In this document: positions 33,451 through 41,537 of the stretch, one piece after another
Layout of the letters: each line of letters starts with the position of its first letter
Position numbering within the stretch: the stretch's first letter is position 1
NCBI GenBank assembly: GCA_009784825.1
Contig: WQXO01000016.1
Span: 1 to 43,557, forward strand
Direction: 5' to 3'
Length of the DNA: 43,557 nt
Origin: Oscillospiraceae bacterium
GTDB taxonomy: Bacteria > Bacillota > Clostridia > Oscillospirales > Ruminococcaceae
Position numbers and translations under genes: made by a program
The notes under the pieces: generated by a model
The model's database searches: none
Told to the model about the DNA's origin: nothing
The model's input: only the letters and a program-made list of their open reading frames with translations

Positions 33451-33485
33451 TTATTCATTATTCACTATTCATTATTAATTATCAT
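33451..33485 (+). repeat. Heptanucleotide repeat array between sigma and partner gene
   Basis: Units TTATTCA twice, CTATTCA, TTATTAA and TTATCAT. The array ends just before the GGAGG ribosome site of the partner gene. Confidence 0.8.
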
Positions 33486-33501
33486 GAAAGGAGGTAACGT
33501 T

Positions 33502-35049
33502 ATGGACAGACGAGAATTTTACAAACAGCTTATGGAAGAGTATACGTTCGATAATGACAAGGTGCGTCGTGTGTCGAAGCGTTCCTCTTTACATTCTGTC
33601 AACACCCGAAAATTTGTGAGGTATATTCCGACTGCCGCCGTTGCCGCACTCGCATTAACGGTAGGATTATTTGCGTATTTATTAGGGAGCAACAACGGTT
33701 CACACGGCGTTATCGCAGACCCCGATTCAACAGTGGTGACTACTCAGCAGCGTGTCCAAAACGCACAGGACGCATTGTTGCTGTCCAACCACAGCATCGG
33801 GAACAAGCCGATGTATCTCTCATTCGGCAGCGAGATGACGTTTTATGAACTGCAAAGCACATTGGAATACGTTTCGGACACCGGAAACATCGTAGTCGAA
33901 GCGTTGTATATCCTCGACTATAAGGACGAGGTCATCTGCATAACCGACCCCGCACAAATCAACGAAATCAAGAATGATGAAACCGTCCGCATTGTCGGTG
34001 CAAAAATATCCGCTCCCGTCACATTGATTGAGGAGATTAACCGGCAAGAGGAAATTCTGCTTGTTGAATTAGACACAGAAGATATAAACACAGAGGATTT
34101 TGTCCCGTTAACGTATGACGATATTGTGGAATTCATGACCACTGAACCCGTCGTAACCGACGAACCCGACGCAACTGACGAACCCGACGCAACCGACGAG
34201 CCCGACGCAACTGACGAGCCCGCTGTAACTGACGAACCCACCTCAGATAACACACCTGTTGTTGTCCCGCATGACCGGTTCATTCAATTGAATATTGACG
34301 GTGTTTTAGAAGCCGACTTCATCAATGATTACAGTTTTATCGCAATAACAAAAGGCGAAATCGCACTTTACACAATCGAACCGCAGGACGGCGACTATGT
34401 TCTCAGGCAGGACGCTGTATTCGGTATCCGCAACTACAGGAAGCGTTATTCCTTAAGCGGCGACTCGCTGTTAATCAGCGGGTGCGACGAGAATAACCGA
34501 CGCAGGCTGTTATTCCTCGCCGACGGTGAAGCAGGCACGCTTGAGCAGATTGATATAAGCGGTATAATCGGCAGAGGCGGCGAATTAATGTTTGCGTTCT
34601 ACGATGATGTAAATGAAAAAATTATCATAAGGCTGAGAGGGAGAGACTCTAACACGATTTATATTATAGACAGAGCTGCTTCAACAACAACGCAGATTGC
34701 GAACAATAAAGAGGATATGGCAATCCTCGCAATGTCCAAAACCGCTGTGTACTACTCGGTTGCTTTAAGCGACAAAAACGAAACCGCTGTATACCGTTAT
34801 GATATAGATAGCGGACTGACCGAACAGTTATACACCTTTGAAAAGCCTGTCAGCTTTGAAAGAAGCGATGATTTGTCCGATTTCGTAATAAACGCAGAAG
34901 AGAGTTATGTGTTCAATATCACAACAGAACAACTCTCACCGCTCACAGAGGATTATGCGTTATACCGAATGGCTTCTAAAAATATATCGAAAATCTTCTC
35001 AATTAACGAAATCAACTCAGAAAGAGTAAAAATCCAAATAAAAAATTAG
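33502..35049 (+). CDS. Membrane anti-sigma-like protein with outer beta-propeller
   Basis: The start ATG 33502 (MDRREFYKQLMEEYTFDN) follows AAAGGAGGTAACGTT; a start at 33484 would swallow the RBS. The 515-residue protein has a ~45-residue cytoplasmic part, a membrane segment (IPTAAVAALALTVGLFAYLLG), an outer domain, an acidic linker of TDEPDA repeats (34156-34239), then ~250 residues of strand-rich sequence resembling WD40/TolB-type propeller blades (IYIIDRAASTTTQIA, VYRYDIDSGLTEQLY). Context after the ECF sigma gene suggests it controls that factor and senses something outside. Confidence 0.7.
   Translation: MDRREFYKQLMEEYTFDNDKVRRVSKRSSLHSVNTRKFVRYIPTAAVAALALTVGLFAYLLGSNNGSHGVIADPDSTVVTTQQRVQNAQDALLLSNHSIGNKPMYLSFGSEMTFYELQSTLEYVSDTGNIVVEALYILDYKDEVICITDPAQINEIKNDETVRIVGAKISAPVTLIEEINRQEEILLVELDTEDINTEDFVPLTYDDIVEFMTTEPVVTDEPDATDEPDATDEPDATDEPAVTDEPTSDNTPVVVPHDRFIQLNIDGVLEADFINDYSFIAITKGEIALYTIEPQDGDYVLRQDAVFGIRNYRKRYSLSGDSLLISGCDENNRRRLLFLADGEAGTLEQIDISGIIGRGGELMFAFYDDVNEKIIIRLRGRDSNTIYIIDRAASTTTQIANNKEDMAILAMSKTAVYYSVALSDKNETAVYRYDIDSGLTEQLYTFEKPVSFERSDDLSDFVINAEESYVFNITTEQLSPLTEDYALYRMASKNISKIFSINEINSERVKIQIKN
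34156..34239 (+). repeat. 18-bp repeats encoding TDEPDA linker
   Basis: Five TDEP motifs, the first four spaced by 18 bp (TDEPDA) and the last by AV. They form an acidic, proline-rich stalk between the membrane-near domain and the propeller-like domain. Confidence 0.85.
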
Positions 35050-35068
35050 TTCTCAGAACTTTTCCGTA

Positions 35069-35114
35069 ATAGACAAATCCTCCATCAGACTACCTGATGG
35101 AGGATTTGTTTTAT
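35069..35114. terminator. Terminator, first copy of a duplicated 46-bp sequence
   Basis: A 16-bp perfect stem (ACAAATCCTCCATCAG and its complement), a 5-nt loop, then TTTTAT. It terminates the anti-sigma-like gene. The same 46 bp, with one loop base changed, recur at 35838-35883. Confidence 0.92.
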
Positions 35115-35123
35115 TAAAAGGGG

Positions 35124-35152
35124 TTGACAATATAGGAAATATACTATATAAT
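35124..35152 (+). promoter_or_regulatory. Promoter of the HigBA-type module
   Basis: TTGACA (35124-35129), 17 bp, TATAAT (35147-35152). The spacer and -10 contain TATAG...CTATA half-sites (35131-35135 and 35144-35148), a likely site for self-repression by the antitoxin. Confidence 0.85.
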
Positions 35153-35178
35153 AGAACTAAGATATAAGTGAGGAACAC

Positions 35179-35544
35179 ATGAAAGAATTTGAATTTAAAG
35201 CTATTTTTTATGATAAACCGGACGGTTCAATACCCACTAAAGACTTTTTAAAGGATTTAGACCCGAAGATGAGAGCTAAAATGGCATGGACAATTTCCTT
35301 ATTGGAAGCCGGCGGAAACAACCTCAGAGAACCGTATTCAAAGCATTTAGATGATGGAATTTTCGAGTTAAGAGCAAAGGTCAGCACTGATATATCTCGC
35401 GTTTTATATTTCTTTATTGTCGGGAAAAAAGCGATACTGACACATGGATTTATAAAGAAAACAGATAAAACCCCACCCGAAGAAATAAACAAGGCAAAAC
35501 AATATCGTGATGAATACTTAAACAGAGAGGAGAGTAGCAAATGA
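35179..35544 (+). CDS. higB: HigB-type toxin (phage Gp49-like, RelE superfamily)
   Basis: In this 121-residue protein the family features are 'FLKDLDPKMRAKMAWTISLLEAGG', 'PYSKHLDDGIFELRAKVSTDISRVLYFFIVGKKAILTHGFIKKTDKTPP' and the closing 'NKAKQYRDEYL'. RelE-fold proteins of the Gp49 group cut mRNA on the ribosome. The toxin gene comes first and overlaps the antitoxin by four bases, the usual HigBA order. The module stands between two copies of one terminator. Confidence 0.92.
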   Translation: MKEFEFKAIFYDKPDGSIPTKDFLKDLDPKMRAKMAWTISLLEAGGNNLREPYSKHLDDGIFELRAKVSTDISRVLYFFIVGKKAILTHGFIKKTDKTPPEEINKAKQYRDEYLNREESSK

Positions 35545-35831
35545 ACGAGTTTAAAGATTTTCTTACAGAACAATTGAAAGACCCCGAGTTTAAAGCCGAA
35601 TGGGATGCACTTGAGCCTGAATTTACCATTATTCAAGCAATGATAGACGCACGAAAAAGCTCCGGAATTACACAAAAACAACTTTCAGAAAAAACAGGAA
35701 TAGCACAGGGGGACATCAGCAAAATCGAAAAAGGCGAAGCTAACCCATCACTAAAAACGCTTAAACGTCTTGCGTCGGGAATGGATATGCAGTTAAAAAT
35801 AGAATTTCTGCCTATTGCTGACAATCGGTAA
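35541..35831 (+). CDS. higA: HigA-type antitoxin (XRE family)
   Basis: This 96-residue protein has an N-terminal helix 'FLTEQLKDPEFKAEWDALEPE' that contacts the toxin. It precedes a helix-turn-helix (ITQKQLSEKTGIAQGDISKIEKGEANPSLKTLKRLA) and a short C-terminal strand (MQLKIEFLPI). It should bind HigB and repress its own promoter. RBS GAGAGGAGAG lies inside the toxin gene. Confidence 0.93.
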   Translation: MNEFKDFLTEQLKDPEFKAEWDALEPEFTIIQAMIDARKSSGITQKQLSEKTGIAQGDISKIEKGEANPSLKTLKRLASGMDMQLKIEFLPIADNR

Positions 35832-35837
35832 TTAATC

Positions 35838-35883
35838 ATAGACAAATCCTCCATCAGTCTACCTGATGGAGGATTTGTTTTAT
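35838..35883. terminator. Terminator, second copy of the duplicated 46-bp sequence
   Basis: Identical to 35069-35114 except for one loop base. It lies between the antitoxin and the convergent mgtE gene and has T/A tails both ways, so it can serve both. Confidence 0.9.
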
Positions 35884-35889
35884 CTTGTT

Positions 35890-37266
35890 TTACACCACCA
35901 ATAAATCACGTAACAAGAGCGTTGCCAGCGAGAAATACACAATCAGTGATAATGCGTCAACAATAGTGGTAATCAGCGGAGCCGCCATAACAGCGGGGTC
36001 AATTTTAATTTTCTTTGCAACAATCGGGAGAAATCCGCCGACAACATTCGCAACAACAACCGTAAACAATAGGGTCAAACTTACTGTAGCCGCTATTCTG
36101 AAAATCTCCGTACCATATTCCTCATTATTCATATAAGTCAGCCATATCCGAACAAAGTTTATAACCGAAAGAATAGACCCCACTAATAATCCTGTCCGCA
36201 TTTCTTTCCAGATGACCTTGAAAAAATCACTCGGAGTTATTTCCCCCAACGCCATACCGCGTATGACCATTGTCGCACTTTGACTGCCCGAGTTACCGCC
36301 CGTATCCATAAGCAAGGGAATAAAGAACATCAATATAGAAACCTGTGCCAATGTCGATTCAAAGAATTCAAGGATTCCGCCTGTCACCATTGCCGCCACC
36401 ATCAGAACAAACAACCAAACTATTCTGTTTCTCCCCAGCCTCGGAACGCTCGTTTTCAGATAAGGCTTGTCTGAGGGGAGCATAGCTGCCATTTTTTCAA
36501 AGTCCTCCGTTGCCTCTTCTTGAACAACGTCGATAATATCGTCAACGGTAATAATCCCGACTAACCTATCCTCGGAATCCATAACGGGAATACTCAAAAG
36601 GTCATACTTCTCGAAGGTTCGCACAACCTCTTCTCTATCGGAATCGGTGTGGGAGAAAATGAGGTTGGTGTCCATTATATCATTAATCACCTGCTCCGGC
36701 TCGGACAAAAGCAGACTCCTCACCGAAACAACGCCTTTTAAAACCCGTGCAGAATCAGTGACATAACAAGTATATATGGTTTCCTTGTCCAATCCCGTTT
36801 TGCGAATTCGGTCGAACGCCTGTGTAACTGTCATTCGCCGCTTCAAATCGACATACTCGACGGTCATAATACTACCCGCCGAATTTTCCGGATATTTCAA
36901 AATCTGATTAATCTGCTCCCTTGTTTCGGGTGCAGCATGTGCTAATACCTTTTTTGCGATAGCGGCGGGCATTTCCTCAATAAAATCAACCGCATCGTCT
37001 AAGAACAGCTCTTCTATGACGTTGTGGATTTCCTTAGCGGAAAGCCGTTCTATTAAAGCTTGCTGAACCTCGGAATACAGCTCGGCAAAAACCTCCGCCG
37101 CCATATCCTTAGGCAAAATTCTGAAGAGCAAGACCCCTTTTTCAATGGGCAGCTCTTCTAACATAACCGCCATGTCGGCAGGGTTAATCTCGCTCAACCC
37201 GTCACGCAAGAGGTTGAACTGCTTCTCATCTATTAATTTTTCGAGTTCTGAGTAATCCTTAGTCAT
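35890..37266 (-). CDS. mgtE: Magnesium transporter MgtE
   Basis: The start ATG 37266 (MTKDYSELEKLI) follows GAGAGGAGTGCAG; a frame from 37296 is less likely. The 458-residue protein has the N domain (DMAVMLEELPIEKGVLLFRILP), a tandem CBS pair (~130-250, with VGIITVDDIIDVV) and five membrane segments with FIPLLMDTGGNSGSQSATMVIRG, the pore signature. It is a Mg2+ channel gated by Mg2+ bound to the cytosolic part. Length is normal. It appears to be a single-gene unit. Confidence 0.96.
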   Translation of the reverse strand: MTKDYSELEKLIDEKQFNLLRDGLSEINPADMAVMLEELPIEKGVLLFRILPKDMAAEVFAELYSEVQQALIERLSAKEIHNVIEELFLDDAVDFIEEMPAAIAKKVLAHAAPETREQINQILKYPENSAGSIMTVEYVDLKRRMTVTQAFDRIRKTGLDKETIYTCYVTDSARVLKGVVSVRSLLLSEPEQVINDIMDTNLIFSHTDSDREEVVRTFEKYDLLSIPVMDSEDRLVGIITVDDIIDVVQEEATEDFEKMAAMLPSDKPYLKTSVPRLGRNRIVWLFVLMVAAMVTGGILEFFESTLAQVSILMFFIPLLMDTGGNSGSQSATMVIRGMALGEITPSDFFKVIWKEMRTGLLVGSILSVINFVRIWLTYMNNEEYGTEIFRIAATVSLTLLFTVVVANVVGGFLPIVAKKIKIDPAVMAAPLITTIVDALSLIVYFSLATLLLRDLLVV

Positions 37267-37368
37267 TACACTGCACTCCTCTCGACAGAAATTCACAATA
37301 TTTTATAATTCTATCATATTATAAACAGTTTGTCCAGTGTTCTTGAGTAAATTTTGTGTGAAACTAAA

Positions 37369-37396
37369 AATCAACCCCGTGTTATTAAGGTTGATT
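37369..37396 (-). terminator. Terminator after yoeB
   Basis: Stem AATCAACC (37369-37376) with GGTTGATT (37389-37396), followed on the minus strand by TTTTAG. It sits 20 bases after the toxin stop. Confidence 0.7.
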
Positions 37397-37415
37397 AAAT
37401 GGGATTTATTAAAAA

Positions 37416-37694
37416 CTATTTATCACTGTAATGACCCCTACAACTGAATATTTCTATTCGCTTATCATCGTGTATCATATAAGTCAATCGGTTTTTATCA
37501 TCAATTGTTCTGCTCCATTGCCCCGACAAATCATGTTTAAGGGGTTCGGGGTGTCCTATACCCTCGTGTCCGTTTCTGATTATATCATTAATTAATTTAT
37601 TAATTTTATTCAATGTTTTCCTGTCCTGTGTCTGCCAATATATATAATCCTCTAATCCCGCAACAGTAAAAATAATATTTTCAATTTGGGGCAT
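37416..37694 (-). CDS. yoeB: YoeB/Txe-type mRNA interferase toxin
   Basis: The 92-residue protein has the YoeB pattern: AGLEDYIYWQTQDRKTLNKINKLI, HPEPLKHDLSGQWSRTID, DKNRLTYMI and the catalytic end IFSCRGHYSDK. It cleaves mRNA at the ribosome. It overlaps the antitoxin by 14 bases. YoeB is usually paired with YefM, but here the partner is of the RelB/DinJ type. Confidence 0.93.
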   Translation of the reverse strand: MPQIENIIFTVAGLEDYIYWQTQDRKTLNKINKLINDIIRNGHEGIGHPEPLKHDLSGQWSRTIDDKNRLTYMIHDDKRIEIFSCRGHYSDK

Positions 37695-38022
37695 TATTAT
37701 TATCTCCCTTGTGTTTATTCAAGAAATCCAAGGCACGTTGCGGTATTTCGCCCGTTTCCATTGCTTCAAGCTCCGACATAGTAAAGGAAATAGTTTCCCC
37801 TCGATTAGACTGTGCCATGCTGCGTTTCAACTTTTTAAGATTTTCACCGGTGTAATAATCATCATACGGTTTTAATTCAAAAGGTATAGCCTGCTCACGG
37901 ATAGCTTGACGGAAAAACACATTAATAGCAGAAGACATATTAAGCCCAATATTATTAAAAAGTGTTTCAGCTTCTTGTTTGATTCCCTCATCAATGCGGA
38001 TAGTTAAATTAGTTTGTGCCAT
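37681..38022 (-). CDS. dinJ: RelB/DinJ family antitoxin
   Basis: The start ATG 38022 (MAQTNLTIRIDEGIKQEAE) is in the classical position and follows GCAGGTGTG; a frame from 38097 would include the promoter. In this 113-residue protein the N-terminal ribbon-helix-helix (NLTIRIDEGIKQEAETLF, GLNMSSAINVFFRQAI) binds DNA. The C-terminal ~50 residues should wrap the toxin. It is encoded directly before yoeB. Confidence 0.92.
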   Translation of the reverse strand: MAQTNLTIRIDEGIKQEAETLFNNIGLNMSSAINVFFRQAIREQAIPFELKPYDDYYTGENLKKLKRSMAQSNRGETISFTMSELEAMETGEIPQRALDFLNKHKGDNNNAPN

Positions 38023-38058
38023 AAATAACACACCTGCTTTCATTTTTACTTTTCTTGG

Positions 38059-38097
38059 TTGCACTAACATTATAACATATATTATGTGCATTGTCAA
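38059..38097 (-). promoter_or_regulatory. Promoter and operator of dinJ-yoeB
   Basis: Minus strand TTGACA (38092-38097), 17 bp, TATAAT (38069-38074). Outer half-sites TGCAC and GTGCA surround the spacer and the -10 in inverted order, with an imperfect inner repeat. This is probably the antitoxin's own operator. Confidence 0.8.
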
Positions 38098-38191
38098 TGC
38101 ATTTAAGAAAATTGTTTTTGATTTGACAAAACCAATTTGATGTAGTATTATTATATGGCAAAGCTATAAATTAAGGGAGAATACATAAAAC

Positions 38192-40879
38192 ATGCTCGAA
38201 CTCAAAAACATCAAAAAAACCTATAAAGTCGGCGAATTCTACACCAAAGCATTAAGGGGCATAAGCGTAGCGTTCCGTGAAAAGGAATTCGTGGCAATCC
38301 TCGGAGCGAGTGGCTCGGGGAAAACCACCTGCCTTAACATAATCGGCGGGTTAGACCGTTACGACGAGGGTGAAATGGTCATAAAAGGCAAAAACACCAT
38401 TAATTTCAAAGACAAGGACTGGGACGCTTACCGCAATAACTCGGTAGGCTTCGTATTCCAAAGCTACAACCTTATAACTCACTTAAGCATAGTCGCAAAC
38501 GTCGAACTCGGAATGACGCTCTCCGGCGTAAACAAAACCGAAAAACGCAGACGTGCCATTGATGTTTTGAAACAAGTCGGCTTAGAGGAACACCTGCATA
38601 AAAAGCCAAACCAGCTTTCCGGCGGGCAAATGCAGCGTGTCGCTATCGCCCGCTCCCTTGCGAATGACCCGGAAATCCTCCTGTGTGACGAACCCACGGG
38701 AGCGCTTGACAGTGTCACCAGCCGCCAAATCATGGACTTAATTCGTGAACTTTCAAAAGACCGCTTAGTCATCATGGTCACGCATAATGCGAGTATAGCC
38801 GAAGCCTATGCCGACCGAACAATTAGATTCGAGGACGGGCTGATTGCCGCAGACTCAAACCCCCACGTCGAAAGCGACAAACCCGACATGTTCAGCTTAA
38901 AGAAAACTGCCATGTCATTCTTAACAGCGTTGAACCTCTCCGGTAATAACATTCTCACCAAAAAAGGCAGGACGTTTTTGACAGCGTTTGCCTCGAGTAT
39001 CGGTATAATCGGTATAGCAGTAATTCTGAGCCTTTCTAACGGCTTCCAAATGCAGATTGACAAATTCCAAGAAAACGCCCTGTCGGAATTCCCGATAATC
39101 ATTCCCTATGAGATTACCGACTTCAACCACGAGGAAATGGAGGCTAACCAAGCCCAACGAGGCGAGAACAGGCGTGACAGGGACGGGACACCTCCCACCG
39201 AAATCCGTGTTTTCGACCCCTCAAGATACTACACCCACCACAAGAACGACTTCACCGCAGAATACATTCAATACATCGAAAGCATCGACCCGAATATATG
39301 CTCGTCAATCGGCTACCAACGCATGGTTGCCATGAATGTGCTGAGGAGGGACGGTGACACAGTCGCCCCGATTATATTCCCGACATTGGTATCCATGATG
39401 ATGGGTGGAGGAGGAGAATTAGGCGGCGACAGCATGATGGGCATGGGCAGTATGGGGCTTTCCTCTTACCCCATGACCTTAGGCGGAGGACCGGGTTATC
39501 TCGAACGTAATTATGAACTGCTGTATGGCGAATACCCGAGTCAACCCACCGACATCGTTCTTATAATCGGCAGAAGCGGCAGACTTAATAAAAGCGTGCT
39601 TGATTCATTAGGTTTCGACACCGACCGTGAAATAATCTCATTTGAGGAAATTATAAACACTGAATTAAAGCTAATCCACAATAATGATTATTATACTGAA
39701 TTCGGCGGCTTTGATATTCCCGAAGGCTTCGACATTCCCGAAGGCTTTGAAATCCCCGAAGGCTTCGACATCCCCGAAGGCTTCGACATTCCCGAAGGCT
39801 TCGATATTCCCGAAGGCTTCGATATTCCCGAGGGTTTCGACATTCCCGAAGGTTTCGAAATCCCCGAAGGCTTCGACATTCCCGAGGGCTTTGACATTCC
39901 CGAAGGCTTTGACATCCCCGAAGGCTTTGACATTCCCGAAGGCTTCGATATTCCCGAAGGCTTCGACATTCCCGAAGGTTTCGACATTCCGGAGGGTTAT
40001 GAGGTCCTCGGCGTATCGACTGACGGCGGCTTGACGTATTACGTTCCCTCCTCCGACTATGACGCAATGTGGAACAGCCAAGAGAGTGTTACATTAAGAA
40101 TAGTGGGAATTCTCCGTTCAACAGACGAATCGGGAATAAGCCTGCTCTCCAACGGAATAGTCTACTCTGACGAATTATGTGAATATGTTGTAAACCTCGC
40201 ACAAAGCTCCGACATAGTCAAAGCACAGTTAGAGCGTGAGGAGAGCGTGTTCCCTCCCACCGCAGGAATGAGGATTGCGAAAGACGTAATGCTGTTAATC
40301 TTAGGCAGTAACGCTGTTCCGGCGGCGATAACACTATACCCCGGCAGCTTCGATAAAAAAGATGCACTTGAGGACTATCTCCTTGAATGGAACGTCGACA
40401 AACCCAAGGACGAGCAGATTCATCATATCGACTTAGCGGGCGGTTTATTAGACTTCATGTCAGAAATCACCAATGCCATTACAATTGTCTTGATTGCGTT
40501 CGCCTCAATTTCACTAATCGTGAGTTTGATTATGATTGCAATCATCACCTATGTATCTGTTTTAGAACGCACAAAGGAAATCGGAATACTTCGTGCCTTA
40601 GGTGCGAGGAAGAAAGACATAACCCGTGTATTTGACGCAGAAACTTTTATAATCGGCATATGCTCGGGACTGTTAGGGGTGGTCATTGCATATTTACTGA
40701 CGTTCCCTGCCAATATAATCATCGAGGACATGACCAACCTGCCCGATGTTGCACAATTGAACATTCTCCACGTAATCGGGCTGTTAATACTCTCAACCAC
40801 ACTAACAGTATTAGGCGGGCATTTACCGGCGAGAATGGCATCGAAAAGAGACGCAGTAGAAGCGTTAAGGAGTGATTAA
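38192..40879 (+). CDS. MacB/FtsX-type ABC transporter with hexapeptide repeats
   Basis: The 895-residue protein joins an ATPase and a permease. Residues 1-225 are a LolD-like ATPase: Walker [10 protein letters not shown], signature LSGGQMQR, Walker [14 protein letters not shown] first membrane segment is at ~265-290, a large outer domain spans ~290-750, and three further membrane segments come at the C-terminus (FtsX/MacB permease; [21 protein letters not shown] is the coupling motif). Such proteins act as mechanical pumps for peptides or lipoproteins. The outer domain contains sixteen F-D/E-I-P-E-G units (507-602), not part of the family pattern. The substrate is unknown. The RBS AAGGGAGAATACATAAA supports the start. 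Confidence 0.92.
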   Translation: MLELKNIKKTYKVGEFYTKALRGISVAFREKEFVAILGASGSGKTTCLNIIGGLDRYDEGEMVIKGKNTINFKDKDWDAYRNNSVGFVFQSYNLITHLSIVANVELGMTLSGVNKTEKRRRAIDVLKQVGLEEHLHKKPNQLSGGQMQRVAIARSLANDPEILLCDEPTGALDSVTSRQIMDLIRELSKDRLVIMVTHNASIAEAYADRTIRFEDGLIAADSNPHVESDKPDMFSLKKTAMSFLTALNLSGNNILTKKGRTFLTAFASSIGIIGIAVILSLSNGFQMQIDKFQENALSEFPIIIPYEITDFNHEEMEANQAQRGENRRDRDGTPPTEIRVFDPSRYYTHHKNDFTAEYIQYIESIDPNICSSIGYQRMVAMNVLRRDGDTVAPIIFPTLVSMMMGGGGELGGDSMMGMGSMGLSSYPMTLGGGPGYLERNYELLYGEYPSQPTDIVLIIGRSGRLNKSVLDSLGFDTDREIISFEEIINTELKLIHNNDYYTEFGGFDIPEGFDIPEGFEIPEGFDIPEGFDIPEGFDIPEGFDIPEGFDIPEGFEIPEGFDIPEGFDIPEGFDIPEGFDIPEGFDIPEGFDIPEGFDIPEGYEVLGVSTDGGLTYYVPSSDYDAMWNSQESVTLRIVGILRSTDESGISLLSNGIVYSDELCEYVVNLAQSSDIVKAQLEREESVFPPTAGMRIAKDVMLLILGSNAVPAAITLYPGSFDKKDALEDYLLEWNVDKPKDEQIHHIDLAGGLLDFMSEITNAITIVLIAFASISLIVSLIMIAIITYVSVLERTKEIGILRALGARKKDITRVFDAETFIIGICSGLLGVVIAYLLTFPANIIIEDMTNLPDVAQLNILHVIGLLILSTTLTVLGGHLPARMASKRDAVEALRSD
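39710..39997 (+). repeat. Sixteen 18-bp repeats (FDIPEG) in the ABC transporter
   Basis: The 288 bp are exactly 16 x 18 bp. Fourteen units read FDIPEG; units 3 and 9 read FEIPEG. Synonymous differences (GAC/GAT, ATT/ATC, GGC/GGT) show that the array is not brand new, yet the protein sequence is almost perfectly kept. Confidence 0.97.
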
Positions 40880-40906
40880 CACAATGGGTTTTCAATCCGC
40901 TCTTTC

Positions 40907-40935
40907 TTGACTTTATGCGTATTTTATAATATACT
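40907..40935 (+). promoter_or_regulatory. Promoter of the DUF4258/YgiT-finger pair
   Basis: TTGACT (40907-40912), 17 bp, TATACT (40930-40935), 30 bases before the first ATG. RBS AATAGGGAG. Confidence 0.7.
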
Positions 40936-40965
40936 TAGATAAACAATAGGGAGTATAAAGGCTTA

Positions 40966-41283
40966 ATGATTATTGAAAACTATAAAACACTTGCTTCAGC
41001 TAACAAGATTTTCTGGACAGAACACGTTGCTTTGCGGCTTAGAGGGCGTAAAATAAAACGCATTGACGTGATTGCTTGCATACAAAACGGCGAAATAATA
41101 GAACAATACCCTGATGACACCCCTTTTCCGAGTTGCTTAATATACGGAAAATCGACAACAGGAAAACCATTACACATAGTATGCGGGATTAACGAAAATA
41201 CTAACATATACGTTATAACCGCTTATTATCCGAGTTTGAATAAATGGGAAGATGATTATAAAACAAGAAAGGCAGGAAAATAA
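40966..41283 (+). CDS. DUF4258 protein, candidate toxin
   Basis: The family traits in this 105-residue protein are an 'ILWTEHVALRLRGRKI'-like start (here FWTEHVALRLRGRKIKRIDVIACI), 'GEIIEQYPDDTPFPSCLIYG', and 'KPLHIVCGINENTNIYVITAYYPSLNKWEDDYKTRK'. DUF4258 proteins have a RelE/MqsR-like fold and are often found with zinc-finger antitoxins. The gene after it, one base away, encodes such a protein, so a toxin role is likely but unproven. Confidence 0.88.
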   Translation: MIIENYKTLASANKIFWTEHVALRLRGRKIKRIDVIACIQNGEIIEQYPDDTPFPSCLIYGKSTTGKPLHIVCGINENTNIYVITAYYPSLNKWEDDYKTRKAGK

Positions 41284-41284
41284 T

Positions 41285-41515
41285 ATGACTTGTTTCTATT
41301 GCAAAGGTGATACCGAGCAAAGGTTAAAAACCCACGCTGTCACGCTTGATAACTGCGTTATCATCATTAAAAACGTCCCCTCTCTCGTATGCACCCAATG
41401 TGACGAGGTGTATTTTGCCGATGATATAATGCAGAGCTTAGAGGCGATTATTGACCGTTTCGAGAATGTGATTAAGGAAGTTGCTATTATTGACTATGCG
41501 GACAATGTAGCATAA
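41285..41515 (+). CDS. YgiT-type zinc finger protein, candidate antitoxin
   Basis: The start ATG 41285 follows AAAGGCAGGAAAATA. The 76-residue protein has CxxC pairs C3/C6 and C36/C39 that form an MqsA-type N-terminal zinc domain (MTCFYCKGDT, VPSLVCTQCDEVYF), then a helix (DIMQSLEAIIDRFENV). It lacks the MqsA helix-turn-helix half. Its size and position after a DUF4258 gene fit an antitoxin. Confidence 0.88.
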   Translation: MTCFYCKGDTEQRLKTHAVTLDNCVIIIKNVPSLVCTQCDEVYFADDIMQSLEAIIDRFENVIKEVAIIDYADNVA

Positions 41516-41537
41516 CAAAAAAGTACGGTATAACATC

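Noticed and set aside
39651-40081. Long alternative frames over the FDIPEG repeats
   Set aside because: An 18-bp repeat without stop codons keeps several frames open. Only the plus-strand ABC transporter frame continues on both sides with conserved domains.
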